From NCBI GenBank assembly GCA_033852165.1, contig JAWSUZ010000020.1:1-64000 (forward strand): a stretch of 64,000 nt of DNA. The letters run 5' to 3'. The stretch comes from Agarilytica sp033852165 (GTDB lineage Bacteria > Pseudomonadota > Gammaproteobacteria > Pseudomonadales > Cellvibrionaceae). The position numbers were made by a program, and so were the translations under genes. Under the pieces are notes generated by a model. It was given only the letters and a program-made list of their open reading frames with translations, did not search any database and was not told the origin of the DNA. Within the stretch, counting starts at the first letter, position 1, and each line of letters opens with the position of its first letter. Shown here in pieces: positions 17,233 to 26,652 of the stretch.

Positions 17233-18633
17233 ATGAGCCAAAATGATAATTCAGCCAAACCCTGGGGCGGCCGCTTCACAGAAGCCACCGATGCCTTTGT
17301 CGAACGCTTCACTGCTTCCGTGAGCTTCGATCAACGGATGTACCAGCAAGATATTGATGGCTCTATTGCTCACGCTACTATGTTGTCCGAAGTCGGCGTT
17401 CTTACCGCTGACGAGAAGCTGTCTATTATCGACGGCTTGGAAACGATTAGAAGCGATATCGATGCCGGAAAGTTCGAATGGTCTATAGCTCTCGAAGATG
17501 TGCATATGAACATCGAAGCCGCGCTCACTAAGCGCATTGGCATCACCGGTAAGAAGCTTCATACCGGACGTTCTCGTAATGACCAAGTGGCCACTGATAT
17601 TCGGTTGTACTTACGCGACGAAATCGACAAAATCGCGAAAGAGCTGACACGACTACAGGAAGGCTTGTTGATTCTTGCGGAGCGAAATACGCAAACGATA
17701 ATGCCTGGTTTTACCCATTTACAGACCGCGCAACCGGTTATTTTTGGGCACCATCTACTCGCTTGGTTTGAAATGTTGGACCGCGATTATGGCCGACTCA
17801 TGGATTGCCGCAAACGCATGAACGTTAGCCCTCTCGGTGCTGCTGCACTTGCCGGTACGACTTACCCAATAAACCGTGAACGTACAGCCGCGTTACTTGG
17901 GTTCGACGAGCCAACTCGTAACTCACTCGACTCCGTGAGCGATCGTGATTTTGCGATCGAGTTCAGTGCCTTTGCCTCTGTATTGATGACCCATCTTTCA
18001 CGAGCAAGTGAAGAGCTGGTGCTATGGGCTTCCGCTCAATTTAACTTTATTGAATTGCCAGATCGATTCTGCACGGGCTCGTCGATCATGCCGCAAAAGA
18101 AAAACCCTGACGTGCCAGAATTGGTTCGCGGGAAAACAGGGCGTGTTAACGGGCATCTTATTAGCCTCCTCACGCTCATGAAGTCGCAGCCTCTGGCGTA
18201 CAACAAAGATAACCAAGAAGATAAAGAACCACTTTTTGATACCGTTGATACGATAAAGGATTGTCTCCGCGCCTTTGCTGACATGATCCCTGCGATAGAG
18301 GCTCAGCCTGAGCAAATGCGTGAGGCTGCTATGCGCGGCTTTTCTACCGCAACTGACTTAGCCGACTATTTGGTAAGAAAGGGCATTGCCTTCCGTGACT
18401 CTCATGAAATTGTTGGGCTTTCGGTGGCTTATGGCATTGAGCAAAATAAAGATCTGTCAGAAATGACACTCGAAGAGTTACAGAAGTTTAGTAAGGAGAT
18501 TGGAGAGGATGTATTCGAGGTACTGACTCTGGAAGGATCTGTCGCGGCACGGGACCATATTGGTGGTACCGCGCCAAAACAGGTGGAAAAAGCGATTGCT
18601 GCAGCAAAAGTACGATTAAAAGAAAGGGCTTAG
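17233..18633 (+). CDS. argH: Argininosuccinate lyase
   Basis: 466 residues. It splits argininosuccinate into arginine and fumarate, the last step of arginine synthesis. The fumarate-lyase signature GSSIMPQKKNP (about 282-292) with the catalytic Ser, the HTGRSRNDQ segment and the N-terminal WGGRF motif are conserved. Full length, ATG start. It is divergent from algZ, the Pseudomonas arrangement. No arginine regulatory site was identified upstream. Confidence 0.98.
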   Translation: MSQNDNSAKPWGGRFTEATDAFVERFTASVSFDQRMYQQDIDGSIAHATMLSEVGVLTADEKLSIIDGLETIRSDIDAGKFEWSIALEDVHMNIEAALTKRIGITGKKLHTGRSRNDQVATDIRLYLRDEIDKIAKELTRLQEGLLILAERNTQTIMPGFTHLQTAQPVIFGHHLLAWFEMLDRDYGRLMDCRKRMNVSPLGAAALAGTTYPINRERTAALLGFDEPTRNSLDSVSDRDFAIEFSAFASVLMTHLSRASEELVLWASAQFNFIELPDRFCTGSSIMPQKKNPDVPELVRGKTGRVNGHLISLLTLMKSQPLAYNKDNQEDKEPLFDTVDTIKDCLRAFADMIPAIEAQPEQMREAAMRGFSTATDLADYLVRKGIAFRDSHEIVGLSVAYGIEQNKDLSEMTLEELQKFSKEIGEDVFEVLTLEGSVAARDHIGGTAPKQVEKAIAAAKVRLKERA

Positions 18634-18688
18634 GCCTTACTTTTTTCTGGCTCTGGCTCTGCCCAGGTTGATACCGGGTCAGCAGATC

Positions 18689-18709
18689 TGGCAAGAATCT
18701 CTTGCCAGC
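18689..18709. repeat. Perfect hairpin after argH
   Basis: CTGGCAAGA and TCTTGCCAG flank ATC. It has no clear T-run on the plus strand, but it may act with the second stem at 18732-18755 in the convergent argH/crc space. Confidence 0.4.
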
Positions 18710-18731
18710 AAAGTAAAAAAGAAAGCTAAGG

Positions 18732-18755
18732 CGCTCTATCAATGGGTAGAGCGCT
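18732..18755 (-). terminator. Terminator between crc and argH
   Basis: GCGCTCTA and TAGAGCGC pair around eight bases. Reading on the minus strand, the stem is followed by CTTAGCTTTCTTTTTT, a T-rich tail. It touches the crc stop codon. Confidence 0.5.
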
Positions 18756-19528
18756 TATAGATTCTCGATATCGTAATCAACTATCACGGGTAAATGACTC
18801 GAAAATGCTTTGGTCTTATACATTGCAGCATTTTCAATACGCTTTTTAAGCGTGTCAGAAGCCACTTGGTAATCAACCCGTATACCGTCCCCCGTACCGA
18901 CTGTACCGGAAGGCCACCACGAGTATTCGCCTTCATCTTTAACTGCGTAACGAAAACAATCGACATACCCCAATTGCTGAAATAGTTGACTCATCCATTT
19001 TTGTTCATGGCCCAAAAAGCCGGACTGGCTGTGATTCTCTTGCCAGTTTTCTACGTCCCGTTTTGCGTGAGCCATTGCCCAGTTACCGCAAAAGATAAAA
19101 GAACGCCTTTTGCGTGTAATTTTATGTAAAAGTGCCTGAAAATCTTCGAAAAACTTAATTTTGACCTCTTGAGACTCTGCTTCAGAGAAAGCAGTCGGGG
19201 CCAATAGGGAGCCAATCGAGTACTGATCAAAATCGATTTGCAGGTAACGGCCTTCCATATCGACACCCGTCGAAAACCCTAGGCCATAGATAAGCGCCTT
19301 GGGTTGATGACGCGTATAAATCGCCACACCGTTGTAGTGCTTTACACCAGAATCGAAAAAATAGGCAAAATAACCTTCCGGGTGGAAAGTTTCATGATCC
19401 AATTCGTATTCAAGCGCTCGCAAATCTTGCAAGCATATAATGTCTGCATCTTGTTCAGCCAGCCAGTCATACAACCCCCGTTGTGCCGCCTGGTGAATTC
19501 CATCGACGCAGAGACTTATTATTCTCAT
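18755..19528 (-). CDS. crc: Crc-type catabolite repression control protein
   Basis: 257 residues with the exonuclease III/endonuclease-phosphatase fold, but key nuclease residues are altered. The ExoIII SDHAP-type motif reads SSHLP, the GDFN motif reads CGNWAM, and the catalytic Glu of LQE is Asp (LQDL). This, plus adjacency to divergent pyrE, fits Pseudomonas Crc, which acts with Hfq to repress translation of catabolic mRNAs and is not a nuclease. It could be annotated exodeoxyribonuclease III by automated tools. The presence of Hfq or CrcZ-type sRNAs cannot be judged from this window. Confidence 0.85.
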   Translation of the reverse strand: MRIISLCVDGIHQAAQRGLYDWLAEQDADIICLQDLRALEYELDHETFHPEGYFAYFFDSGVKHYNGVAIYTRHQPKALIYGLGFSTGVDMEGRYLQIDFDQYSIGSLLAPTAFSEAESQEVKIKFFEDFQALLHKITRKRRSFIFCGNWAMAHAKRDVENWQENHSQSGFLGHEQKWMSQLFQQLGYVDCFRYAVKDEGEYSWWPSGTVGTGDGIRVDYQVASDTLKKRIENAAMYKTKAFSSHLPVIVDYDIENL

Positions 19529-19660
19529 GTCAGCCCCTAACTTATACTGCTTTCAGCTATGATATCTATTACCGCGCCATATTATCAGCACCGAATATGC
19601 CGCACCACAGCAAAAAGCATATTTTCTACTAATTCTAGTAAATCCTCTGGGGTTTTTTCT

Positions 19661-19666
19661 TATAAT
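19661..19666 (+). promoter_or_regulatory. Probable -10 element of pyrE
   Basis: A perfect TATAAT lies 50 bases upstream of the pyrE start. No good -35 is seen at 16-18 bases; a T-rich stretch precedes it. Confidence 0.4.
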
Positions 19667-19716
19667 AGACCGTTTTAAGGCTTAACAACGTCAAAATTCG
19701 TAAATCGGGAATACTA

Positions 19717-20355
19717 ATGGAAGATTATCAGTCCGAGTTCATTAAACTCGCCATCGATGTCGAAGCATTAAGCTTTGGTGAATTCACTCTTAAGTCTGGT
19801 CGTATTAGCCCATACTTTTTTAATGCCGGAAAGTTTCAAACTGGAGCAGCTGTCTCAAAATTGGGTAAATTTTATGCGCAAGCTCTCATGGCGTCTAATG
19901 TGAAGTTTGATATGCTATTTGGTCCGGCGTATAAAGGTATACCTCTTGCTGCGGTAACTGTCGCAGCACTTGCAGAACAACATGACCGTGACCTACCCTT
20001 TTGCTATAACCGTAAAGAAGCAAAGACGCATGGAGAAGGTGGTTCTTTAGTTGGTGCGCCATTACAAGGGCGAGTTGCCATTATTGATGATGTGATCACA
20101 GCAGGAACTGCCATTCGTGAGGTATTGTCTATAATAGACGAACACGACGCCAAGCCTGCAGCCGTAGTGGTGGGTTTGAACAGACAAGAGCGTGGACAAG
20201 GGCAGCTTTCTGCCATCGACGAACTGGAAAAAGAAACGGGTGTACCCGTCATCAGTATCGTGAACTTGTCTCACATAATGCACTTTCTCGAAGAGAGTGG
20301 TGATAGTGGAACTTTGGAAGCAATTCGTTTGTATCGTCAACGGTATGGAACATAG
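19717..20355 (+). CDS. pyrE: Orotate phosphoribosyltransferase
   Basis: 212 residues. It adds ribose-5-phosphate from PRPP to orotate, forming OMP in pyrimidine synthesis. The PRPP-binding signature AIIDDVITAGTAIRE (about 123-137) and GPAYKGIPLA are intact. The length is normal. The gene is divergent from crc, as in Pseudomonas, and is followed 13 bases later by a coiled-coil secreted protein that probably shares its transcript. Confidence 0.97.
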   Translation: MEDYQSEFIKLAIDVEALSFGEFTLKSGRISPYFFNAGKFQTGAAVSKLGKFYAQALMASNVKFDMLFGPAYKGIPLAAVTVAALAEQHDRDLPFCYNRKEAKTHGEGGSLVGAPLQGRVAIIDDVITAGTAIREVLSIIDEHDAKPAAVVVGLNRQERGQGQLSAIDELEKETGVPVISIVNLSHIMHFLEESGDSGTLEAIRLYRQRYGT

Positions 20356-20368
20356 GTAAAACTGACGA

Positions 20369-20986
20369 ATGATGCAACGTAAAATACAGCAATACCTACT
20401 CCGGAGTGTAATTTCTCTGGCTATTGCTGCGCCTGCTACTTACGCAGAAACCTACCTTTATCGCTATGAAAACGATAAAGGCGTAAAAGTGCTGAACCAT
20501 ACGATTCCACCTCAATACGCCCAAAAAAGCTACGAAATTCTCAGCACTGCTGGTCAATTGATTAGAACGGTTGAAGCGGCACCTACTGACGGCGCCGTAG
20601 CCAAGGAAAATTCTGTGCGCATGCTGCGCGAGAAATACGCCATTCTTAAGCGACGCTATAGCTCTCCAGAAGATATTGAAGCTGCAAAGAGACGCCGACT
20701 GGCTAATATCAATACAAACATTGCGATTTTACGCGGTAACATTGGTGGTATTAATATACGAATAGATAATTTGCGCAGCAAGGCCGCAGACTCAGAAAGG
20801 GCTGGCAGAGAAGTCAGCTCCAGCCTATTGACACAATTACGCGATATTAAGGCCGAGCTTACCGTCTCTGAGGACGCTCTGAACTTGCGCCTAGAAGAGT
20901 ATCAAGCCGTATCCGACCGATACGATGGAGATCTAACAACATTCGCTCTAGGCAGCGCCCTGAGCAGCAACGGAAACTTCAATTAA
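20369..20986 (+). CDS. DUF4124-type periplasmic coiled-coil protein
   Basis: 205 residues with a signal peptide (about 1-26, cleavage after TYA). A DUF4124-like segment (YRYENDKGVKVLNHTIPPQY, about 31-50) is followed by a charged helical region (about 85-180) likely to form coiled coils. Function is unknown; members are predicted periplasmic. It follows pyrE by 13 bases, so it is probably co-transcribed with it, although no functional link is apparent. Confidence 0.75.
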   Translation: MMQRKIQQYLLRSVISLAIAAPATYAETYLYRYENDKGVKVLNHTIPPQYAQKSYEILSTAGQLIRTVEAAPTDGAVAKENSVRMLREKYAILKRRYSSPEDIEAAKRRRLANINTNIAILRGNIGGINIRIDNLRSKAADSERAGREVSSSLLTQLRDIKAELTVSEDALNLRLEEYQAVSDRYDGDLTTFALGSALSSNGNFN

Positions 20987-21050
20987 GCTCCACAGCAAAA
21001 CTCGAAATAAGCCCCAACAAGTTGCTCTTTGTATATTCAGAGAGCATACG

Positions 21051-21081
21051 GGCTTAAATACATGCGCTCTGTATTTAAGCC
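21051..21081. terminator. Strong bidirectional stem between DUF4124 gene and slmA
   Basis: A perfect 12-bp stem (GGCTTAAATACA / TGTATTTAAGCC) with a seven-base loop. It includes the last bases of slmA. There is no long T-tract on either side, but the position between convergent genes suggests shared termination. Confidence 0.5.
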
Positions 21082-21674
21082 GGTTCGACAATAAAACTCT
21101 TCGCTAAGTAGGGCCATTGATCTTTCCACGATTGCGTGGGGCGCACTCTAAATTCACTTCTCACAAACTGTGCAATCTTCCCTTCCGCTACCGACATTAA
21201 TACGTTAACTGTTGCACTTATCGACAAACCAAAGTGCAAACCTTCACTTAATTCCGCTTCGCGTAAGACCTGCTTTAACTGGGTCTCTATCCGATCAAAT
21301 AATTGTGCGACACGCTGCCGAAGGCGCGCGGTTTCACCCGTAAGCGCATCACCGGTCAATATCCGTGTAATGCCGGGGTTCTTTTCGGTAAATACAAGAA
21401 TAAGGTGAAGTATTTTTTCGCAACGCATAAGCGCATCACTGTCATCGGACAAGATTAATGAAATTCGAGAAAAAATCGACTCTTCGATAAACTCGATGAG
21501 GCCTTCAAACATTTTTGATTTACTAGGGAAGTGACGGTACAGCGCAGCTTCAGATACACCGACTTGCCTAGCAAGTGCTGCTGTTGTAATTCGTGCACCA
21601 GGGCTTTCTTCAAGCATCGATGCAAGTGCTTCAAGTATTTGTAGGCGACGTGATTTTTTATTTTGTATTGCCAT
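21075..21674 (-). CDS. slmA: Nucleoid occlusion factor SlmA (TetR family)
   Basis: 199 residues. The TetR HTH (TTAALARQVGVSEAALYRHF, about 29-48) and the SlmA-type C-terminal dimer domain are present. SlmA binds specific chromosomal sites and inhibits FtsZ ring assembly over the nucleoid. The N-terminus NKKSRRLQILEALA and the position beside argB match other gammaproteobacteria. Full length. Confidence 0.92.
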   Translation of the reverse strand: MAIQNKKSRRLQILEALASMLEESPGARITTAALARQVGVSEAALYRHFPSKSKMFEGLIEFIEESIFSRISLILSDDSDALMRCEKILHLILVFTEKNPGITRILTGDALTGETARLRQRVAQLFDRIETQLKQVLREAELSEGLHFGLSISATVNVLMSVAEGKIAQFVRSEFRVRPTQSWKDQWPYLAKSFIVEPA

Positions 21675-21823
21675 AGAGAAACCCGCGTATAACGTGTGCT
21701 TTTATTAAACCTATGCCCCACAAAGGGCTAGAAGATCCTTGCAAACATTTGAGTACGAACTGGACCAGGGGAAAACAGCGCATCTTTATAGTAGGCCCTA
21801 TTAGTCAAAACTACTAGTGAACT

Positions 21824-21835
21824 AATCAGCTGATT
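21824..21835. promoter_or_regulatory. Palindrome upstream of slmA
   Basis: AATCAGCTGATT is a perfect 12-bp palindrome, followed shortly by a related TCAACTGATCA. It lies in the 252-base argB-slmA gap. It does not match the published SlmA-binding site I recall, so the regulator is unknown. Confidence 0.3.
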
Positions 21836-21926
21836 GAATCAACTGATCAAACTACATATCAATGCGTATAGCCTATCCTAACCACAACTTTACGTGCCAT
21901 CAATGCTCAGGGGAAAATTTTTAAGT

Positions 21927-22829
21927 TTATTTACCCTGAGTATTCGAAATTAACGTGCCAACGCCCTCATCTGTAAAAATTTCGAGCAATACTGCGTGCG
22001 GAACACGTCCATCAATAATATGGGAACTGGCAACGCCGGACTTAACCGCGTCGAGAGCACATTGAATTTTAGGCAACATACCACCGTATATTGTGCCATC
22101 AGCTATCAGCTCATCGACCAACTGCGTACTGAGCCCGGTCAAAACTTCGCCCTGCTTATCTTGTAAACCTGCCACATTAGTTAGCAGCATCAATTTTTCT
22201 GCCTGCAGCACTTCAGCAATTTTTCCTGCAACCAAATCCGCATTGATGTTGTATGAAGTCCCGTCTGGTGAAACGCCGATGGGAGCAATAACAGGAATAA
22301 AATCGCCAGCTACTAACACATCGATAACGGCTCGATTGATTGTTTTTACCTTACCCACGTGACCGATATCAATTATTTCCGGTGCCGTCATTTCCGGTAA
22401 ATTACGCGTTACCGTCATTTTTTCGGCAGTAATTAAATTTCCATCTTTTCCTGTAATCCCAATAGCCTGACCGCCGTTACGATTAATCAAGCTCACTATT
22501 TGTTTATTTACGGTTGCGCCCAGCACCATTTCGACCACATCCATGGTTTCACTATCGGTCACTCTCATTCCATCGACAAAATGTGAATCGATACTTAACT
22601 TCTTAAGCAGGTCTCCGATTTGAGGCCCCCCGCCATGAACAACGATGGGGTTCATCCCCACCAACTTCATCAGAACGATGTCCCTCGCAAAATCAGTTTG
22701 TAATGCCTCGTCTGTCATCGCATTGCCACCAAATTTGATGACAAATGTCTTCCCCTTAAAGCGGCGAATATAAGGTAGGGCTTCGGTCAAAACGTTGGCT
22801 ATATTCAACGCCTCTTTACTAGACTGCAT
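21927..22829 (-). CDS. argB: Acetylglutamate kinase
   Basis: 300 residues from ATG 22829, which overlaps the algC stop codon; GGGAAG within the end of algC serves as ribosome site. It phosphorylates N-acetylglutamate in arginine synthesis. KFGGNAM (about 34-40), VHGGGPQI (about 64-71) and the C-terminal VLLEIFTDEGVGTLI element are conserved. The long N-terminus is typical of arginine-sensitive hexameric enzymes. The overlap with algC indicates translational coupling. Confidence 0.97.
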   Translation of the reverse strand: MQSSKEALNIANVLTEALPYIRRFKGKTFVIKFGGNAMTDEALQTDFARDIVLMKLVGMNPIVVHGGGPQIGDLLKKLSIDSHFVDGMRVTDSETMDVVEMVLGATVNKQIVSLINRNGGQAIGITGKDGNLITAEKMTVTRNLPEMTAPEIIDIGHVGKVKTINRAVIDVLVAGDFIPVIAPIGVSPDGTSYNINADLVAGKIAEVLQAEKLMLLTNVAGLQDKQGEVLTGLSTQLVDELIADGTIYGGMLPKIQCALDAVKSGVASSHIIDGRVPHAVLLEIFTDEGVGTLISNTQGK

Positions 22830-22831
22830 GT

Positions 22832-25333
22832 TCAGGCTTCCCAATCGATCGTAATCGAGTTATCTATTTTTTTAAGTTCTTTAACCATGATCGACTTCAC
22901 TTGGTGAAGCGCATCTTCGTCGTCTGCTTCAAACCGTAGCGTTAAATTGGCCGAAGTATTCGACGCACGTACCAAGCCCCAACCATTGGGAAAATCGACA
23001 CGTACGCCATCAATCGTTGTCAACCGGCCTTCACCAAACTCACCCAGCGCGGCCAGTTGTGACACGATGCCAAACTTCTTATCCTCGTCCACTGGAACGC
23101 GAATCTCTGGGGTAGACGGTGATTTAGGAAATTCGTTAAACATCATATCCAAGCTCTCACCCTGCAAGCTCAGAATCTCTATTAAGCGAGCAGCTGCATA
23201 CATACCGTCGTCAAAACCAAACCAACGATCTTTGATAAAGATGTGACCGGAATATTCCCCGCCAAGTAACGCCCCAGTTTCAAGCATTTTATTCTTCATC
23301 GGCGCATGGCCCGTTTTCCACATAATGGGTCGACCGCCGTAACTCGTAATACTGCTGGCTAGGTGGCGTGTGCTCTTCACGTCGAAAACAACATCCGCAC
23401 CAGGGTTGCGTGAAACAATGTCCTTGGCAAACATCATTAATAATTGATCAGGCCATATAATTTGGCCTGATGATGTTACGACAACTAAACGATCGCCATC
23501 ACCATCGAATGCCACCCCTAAATCAGCGTCACTTTCTTTTACCTTGGCAATCAAAGCCTGGAGATTTTTTTCCACTGAGGGATCAGGCTCATGGTTCGGA
23601 AAGCTCCCATCCAGGTCGCAAAACAAAGGAATCACATGACAACCCAACTCTTCAAATAATTGAGGAGCAACTTTACCTGTAACGCCGTTTGCTGCATCAA
23701 TAACAATGGTGACATCACCCGCAAGCGCGACATCCGAAAAAATGGTGTCGATATACTCGGGGATCACGTCATAACGGCTCTCTTCGCCATTCCCCTCATA
23801 AATATTTTTTTGCAGAATCCTCTGACGAATCGCTTTTATGTCATCGTCGCTGCGCGTTTTCCCATTCATGACTATTTTAAAGCCATTATATTCACCTGGG
23901 TTATGACTGGCGGTTACCATCACTCCACTTTGGCTTTCTTTGAGCGTTGATGTCGCAAAATACATAAGTGGAGTCGGGACTGTGCCGATATTAAGAACAT
24001 GGCAACCAGTGGAGATAATTCCGCGAATTAAAAACTCGGTTAATTCTGGACTTGTAAGTCGAGCATCGCGCGCAACAATTAACGTATCTTGACCATGATC
24101 GATCGCCTCACTGCCCAGAGCCTCACCGACACGAGTCGCCAAATCATTAGTAATCTGCTCTTTGGCTAGACCTCGAATATCGTAGGCCCTAAAAACGACG
24201 TCAGGAATCGAGCCATCATCTATAATTTCAAGAACATCCTCTTCCTGCGTCGCAAGCTCTTCTTGAACCGGCTCTGCTATTTCTTCGAGACCCAACAGAT
24301 CTTCATCTTCTTTAGCAATATCAACATCAAGAATATCGGTCGCTTGGTACATTGGACTGGCTAAATCAGCCTCTCCTTCGGAACTAGAAGTCGACGCAGC
24401 CCTGCTCAAGAGCGCTTTTTCTTTCATTCGGTCTTCCACTTTACAACCGATGATCCGACCGATTACAAAAAACAAAAGCGTGATCAATAACGAAGCAATA
24501 GCGGCAACACCATATACCAGTGTTACATCTTTTTTAGCGCTTTCGAATAAGTAATAAGACGGTGTAAATCGAATCTGCCAAAAAGAATCCGGTATATTTT
24601 TAGTCGATGCCAAGCCAATCGACCCACTGCCTACCTTCAAAACATCAACAGCTTTATTCGCACCAAATTTTTGCTGTAAAACAATTTCACCCAAACTGAC
24701 CTTATCTGACACTATGGCTTGTTGCAGAGCCTCTAACTCAATCGACAAGATCATGCTCGCAATCGATTCTTGGTTAGCATCATAGGGAACCGGCGCAACA
24801 AAATTGAGAATCCATCTATTTTCGTACTTCGCAGCCTCAGGCGGCGTGTCCTTCCGCAGCTCTGCATTGCGAATCATCTCAAGTTCGGTAAAGCGAATAG
24901 GGGGCTTTACTGAATCATCAAATGCTGCTTGTCCTCTTTTGACGAAATGAACTGCAAATGCGCCATCAATGCTTTCTAGTATTGATTTTTTTGTCGCTTT
25001 AATAATTTTTTCGTCTGCAACAACAAGGCCCGCTGCTAATGTCGGCTTTCGCGTATAAAAACTAATTTGACTCCAAACATCTTTAAGGTATTTTTCTGCG
25101 CTTTCAGAAAGAATCTGAGCTCGCTGATCAGCTAAAAGATTGACCCCATCAACCCGAACATCTAGCACCTGTGTTTTGTGTAGATAAATGCACAGATTTA
25201 GGGAGACAACGAGACCTAGACCAATACCGACTATAGATGCGATACGAGGAGGGTTACGCTTCTTCTTCGGTTTCGATGGACCATTTTTTTTATGTGCAAA
25301 CTTTTCGAAGGTTTGCTCGAGGCTGCTTTTCAC
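22832..25333 (-). CDS. algC: Phosphomannomutase/phosphoglucomutase with membrane-anchored sensor-like N-terminus
   Basis: 833 residues. The C-terminal half (about 375-833) is a complete AlgC-type mutase: phosphoserine loop TASHNPGEYNG, metal loop DGDGDRL and sugar loop GGEYSGHIF. It interconverts mannose or glucose 6- and 1-phosphates for exopolysaccharide and LPS precursors. The N-terminal 370 residues hold two membrane helices (about 30-52 and 278-302) around a periplasmic domain, then an acidic linker. Long AlgC forms of this type are annotated in some pseudomonads. The enzyme domain would be cytoplasmic and tethered. The start overlaps the coaBC stop. Confidence 0.92.
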   Translation of the reverse strand: MKSSLEQTFEKFAHKKNGPSKPKKKRNPPRIASIVGIGLGLVVSLNLCIYLHKTQVLDVRVDGVNLLADQRAQILSESAEKYLKDVWSQISFYTRKPTLAAGLVVADEKIIKATKKSILESIDGAFAVHFVKRGQAAFDDSVKPPIRFTELEMIRNAELRKDTPPEAAKYENRWILNFVAPVPYDANQESIASMILSIELEALQQAIVSDKVSLGEIVLQQKFGANKAVDVLKVGSGSIGLASTKNIPDSFWQIRFTPSYYLFESAKKDVTLVYGVAAIASLLITLLFFVIGRIIGCKVEDRMKEKALLSRAASTSSSEGEADLASPMYQATDILDVDIAKEDEDLLGLEEIAEPVQEELATQEEDVLEIIDDGSIPDVVFRAYDIRGLAKEQITNDLATRVGEALGSEAIDHGQDTLIVARDARLTSPELTEFLIRGIISTGCHVLNIGTVPTPLMYFATSTLKESQSGVMVTASHNPGEYNGFKIVMNGKTRSDDDIKAIRQRILQKNIYEGNGEESRYDVIPEYIDTIFSDVALAGDVTIVIDAANGVTGKVAPQLFEELGCHVIPLFCDLDGSFPNHEPDPSVEKNLQALIAKVKESDADLGVAFDGDGDRLVVVTSSGQIIWPDQLLMMFAKDIVSRNPGADVVFDVKSTRHLASSITSYGGRPIMWKTGHAPMKNKMLETGALLGGEYSGHIFIKDRWFGFDDGMYAAARLIEILSLQGESLDMMFNEFPKSPSTPEIRVPVDEDKKFGIVSQLAALGEFGEGRLTTIDGVRVDFPNGWGLVRASNTSANLTLRFEADDEDALHQVKSIMVKELKKIDNSITIDWEA

Positions 25334-26553
25334 TAGTGGTCAGTCCCTATGGCTGTCGCACGGTATTTATCGGCAATAATTTGAATCAGGTCTCTCGCTA
25401 ACTGCGTCTTACTGCGGATGGATAAGCTCTCTTGCCCAGAACGATCTAATACCGTGACAGCATTGTTTTCGCTATTAAATCCGATTGAAGTATCAGCAAC
25501 ATTGTTCGCAACGATCATATCCAACTTTTTCTTTTCTAATTTTTGTTGTGCATGCTCAATGACATCGTTCGTCTCTGCTGCAAAACCAACAGTAAATGGT
25601 TTTTGCGGTAGAGCAGCAACACTGGCAACGATGTCTGGATTTTTTAGCATCTCTATGCTCAGAGAATCGCTTTTGCCCTTTTTAATTTTTTGTTCTGCTA
25701 TTATAGCCGGTCGGTAATCTGCAACGGCTGCTGCCGCAATAAATAGGTCGACGCCATCTAGTTCACGATGAACCGCATCGTACATATCTGCCGCACTAAC
25801 AACCTCAACTAGGGTGACATGTTTGGGACAAGGCAAATTAACGGGGCCACTGACTAATATAACTTTAGCACCGGATTCAACAGCAGCTTCCGCTAACGCA
25901 AAACCCATCTTTCCTGAACTGTGGTTACTGATATAACGCACCGGATCAATTGCTTCACGCGTTGGGCCTGCCGTAATCATAATTTTACGGCCTGCTAATA
26001 TGCCACTCTCAAATAAGGCTGCTGTATGCCCAACGATTTCTGCAGGCTCGATCATTCTCCCGGGACCAATATCACCACAAGCTTGTGCACCAGACGCAGG
26101 ACCAAACAAGTAAATACCGCGCTCTTTCAATGTCGCAATATTTTGCTGTGTGGCTTCATTCAGCCACATCCCTTGATTCATTGCTGGAGCAGCTGCTATC
26201 TGGGCGTTTGTCGCCAAACAAAGCGTTGTGAGTAAATCGGAGCCTTCACCTGCCACTAATTTAGAAAGAAAATTAGCCGAGGCTGGCGCAATCAATACCA
26301 CGTCTGCCCAACGAGCCAGTTCAATGTGCCCCATGGCCGCTTCAGCGTCAGAATCCAGTAAGTCGGTGTGTACGGGATTTCCCGAAAGGGCTTGCATGGT
26401 CAGAGGCGTAATAAATTCTTGTGCGCCTCGCGTCATTACTACACGCACTTCAGCCCCGGCACTTTGCAAGCCCCTGACTACCTCAGCCCCTTTGTAGGCC
26501 GCAATGCCGCCCGTCAACCCGAGCAGAATGCGCTTGTTTGTCAATGAATGCAT
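25333..26553 (-). CDS. coaBC: Bifunctional phosphopantothenoylcysteine decarboxylase / synthetase
   Basis: 406 residues. The N-terminal CoaC flavoprotein (about 1-190) has LLGLTGGIAAYK, PAMNQGMW and the active-site cysteine motif GAQACGDIGPGRM. The C-terminal CoaB (about 191-400) has ITAGPTREAIDPVRYISN and the lysine/KNPDI nucleotide motif. Together they make phosphopantetheine for coenzyme A. It is divergent from radC, as in many gammaproteobacteria. The dut gene that often sits between coaBC and algC is absent here. Confidence 0.97.
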   Translation of the reverse strand: MHSLTNKRILLGLTGGIAAYKGAEVVRGLQSAGAEVRVVMTRGAQEFITPLTMQALSGNPVHTDLLDSDAEAAMGHIELARWADVVLIAPASANFLSKLVAGEGSDLLTTLCLATNAQIAAAPAMNQGMWLNEATQQNIATLKERGIYLFGPASGAQACGDIGPGRMIEPAEIVGHTAALFESGILAGRKIMITAGPTREAIDPVRYISNHSSGKMGFALAEAAVESGAKVILVSGPVNLPCPKHVTLVEVVSAADMYDAVHRELDGVDLFIAAAAVADYRPAIIAEQKIKKGKSDSLSIEMLKNPDIVASVAALPQKPFTVGFAAETNDVIEHAQQKLEKKKLDMIVANNVADTSIGFNSENNAVTVLDRSGQESLSIRSKTQLARDLIQIIADKYRATAIGTDH

Positions 26554-26652
26554 GAATCGAGTCTTGTCTATTCTGAAATGGCGGTTAAGATACCATTATC
26601 GCTCTAGCGAATGAACAGATTTAAAGGACGCACCATTTACCAGGAGGTAACA

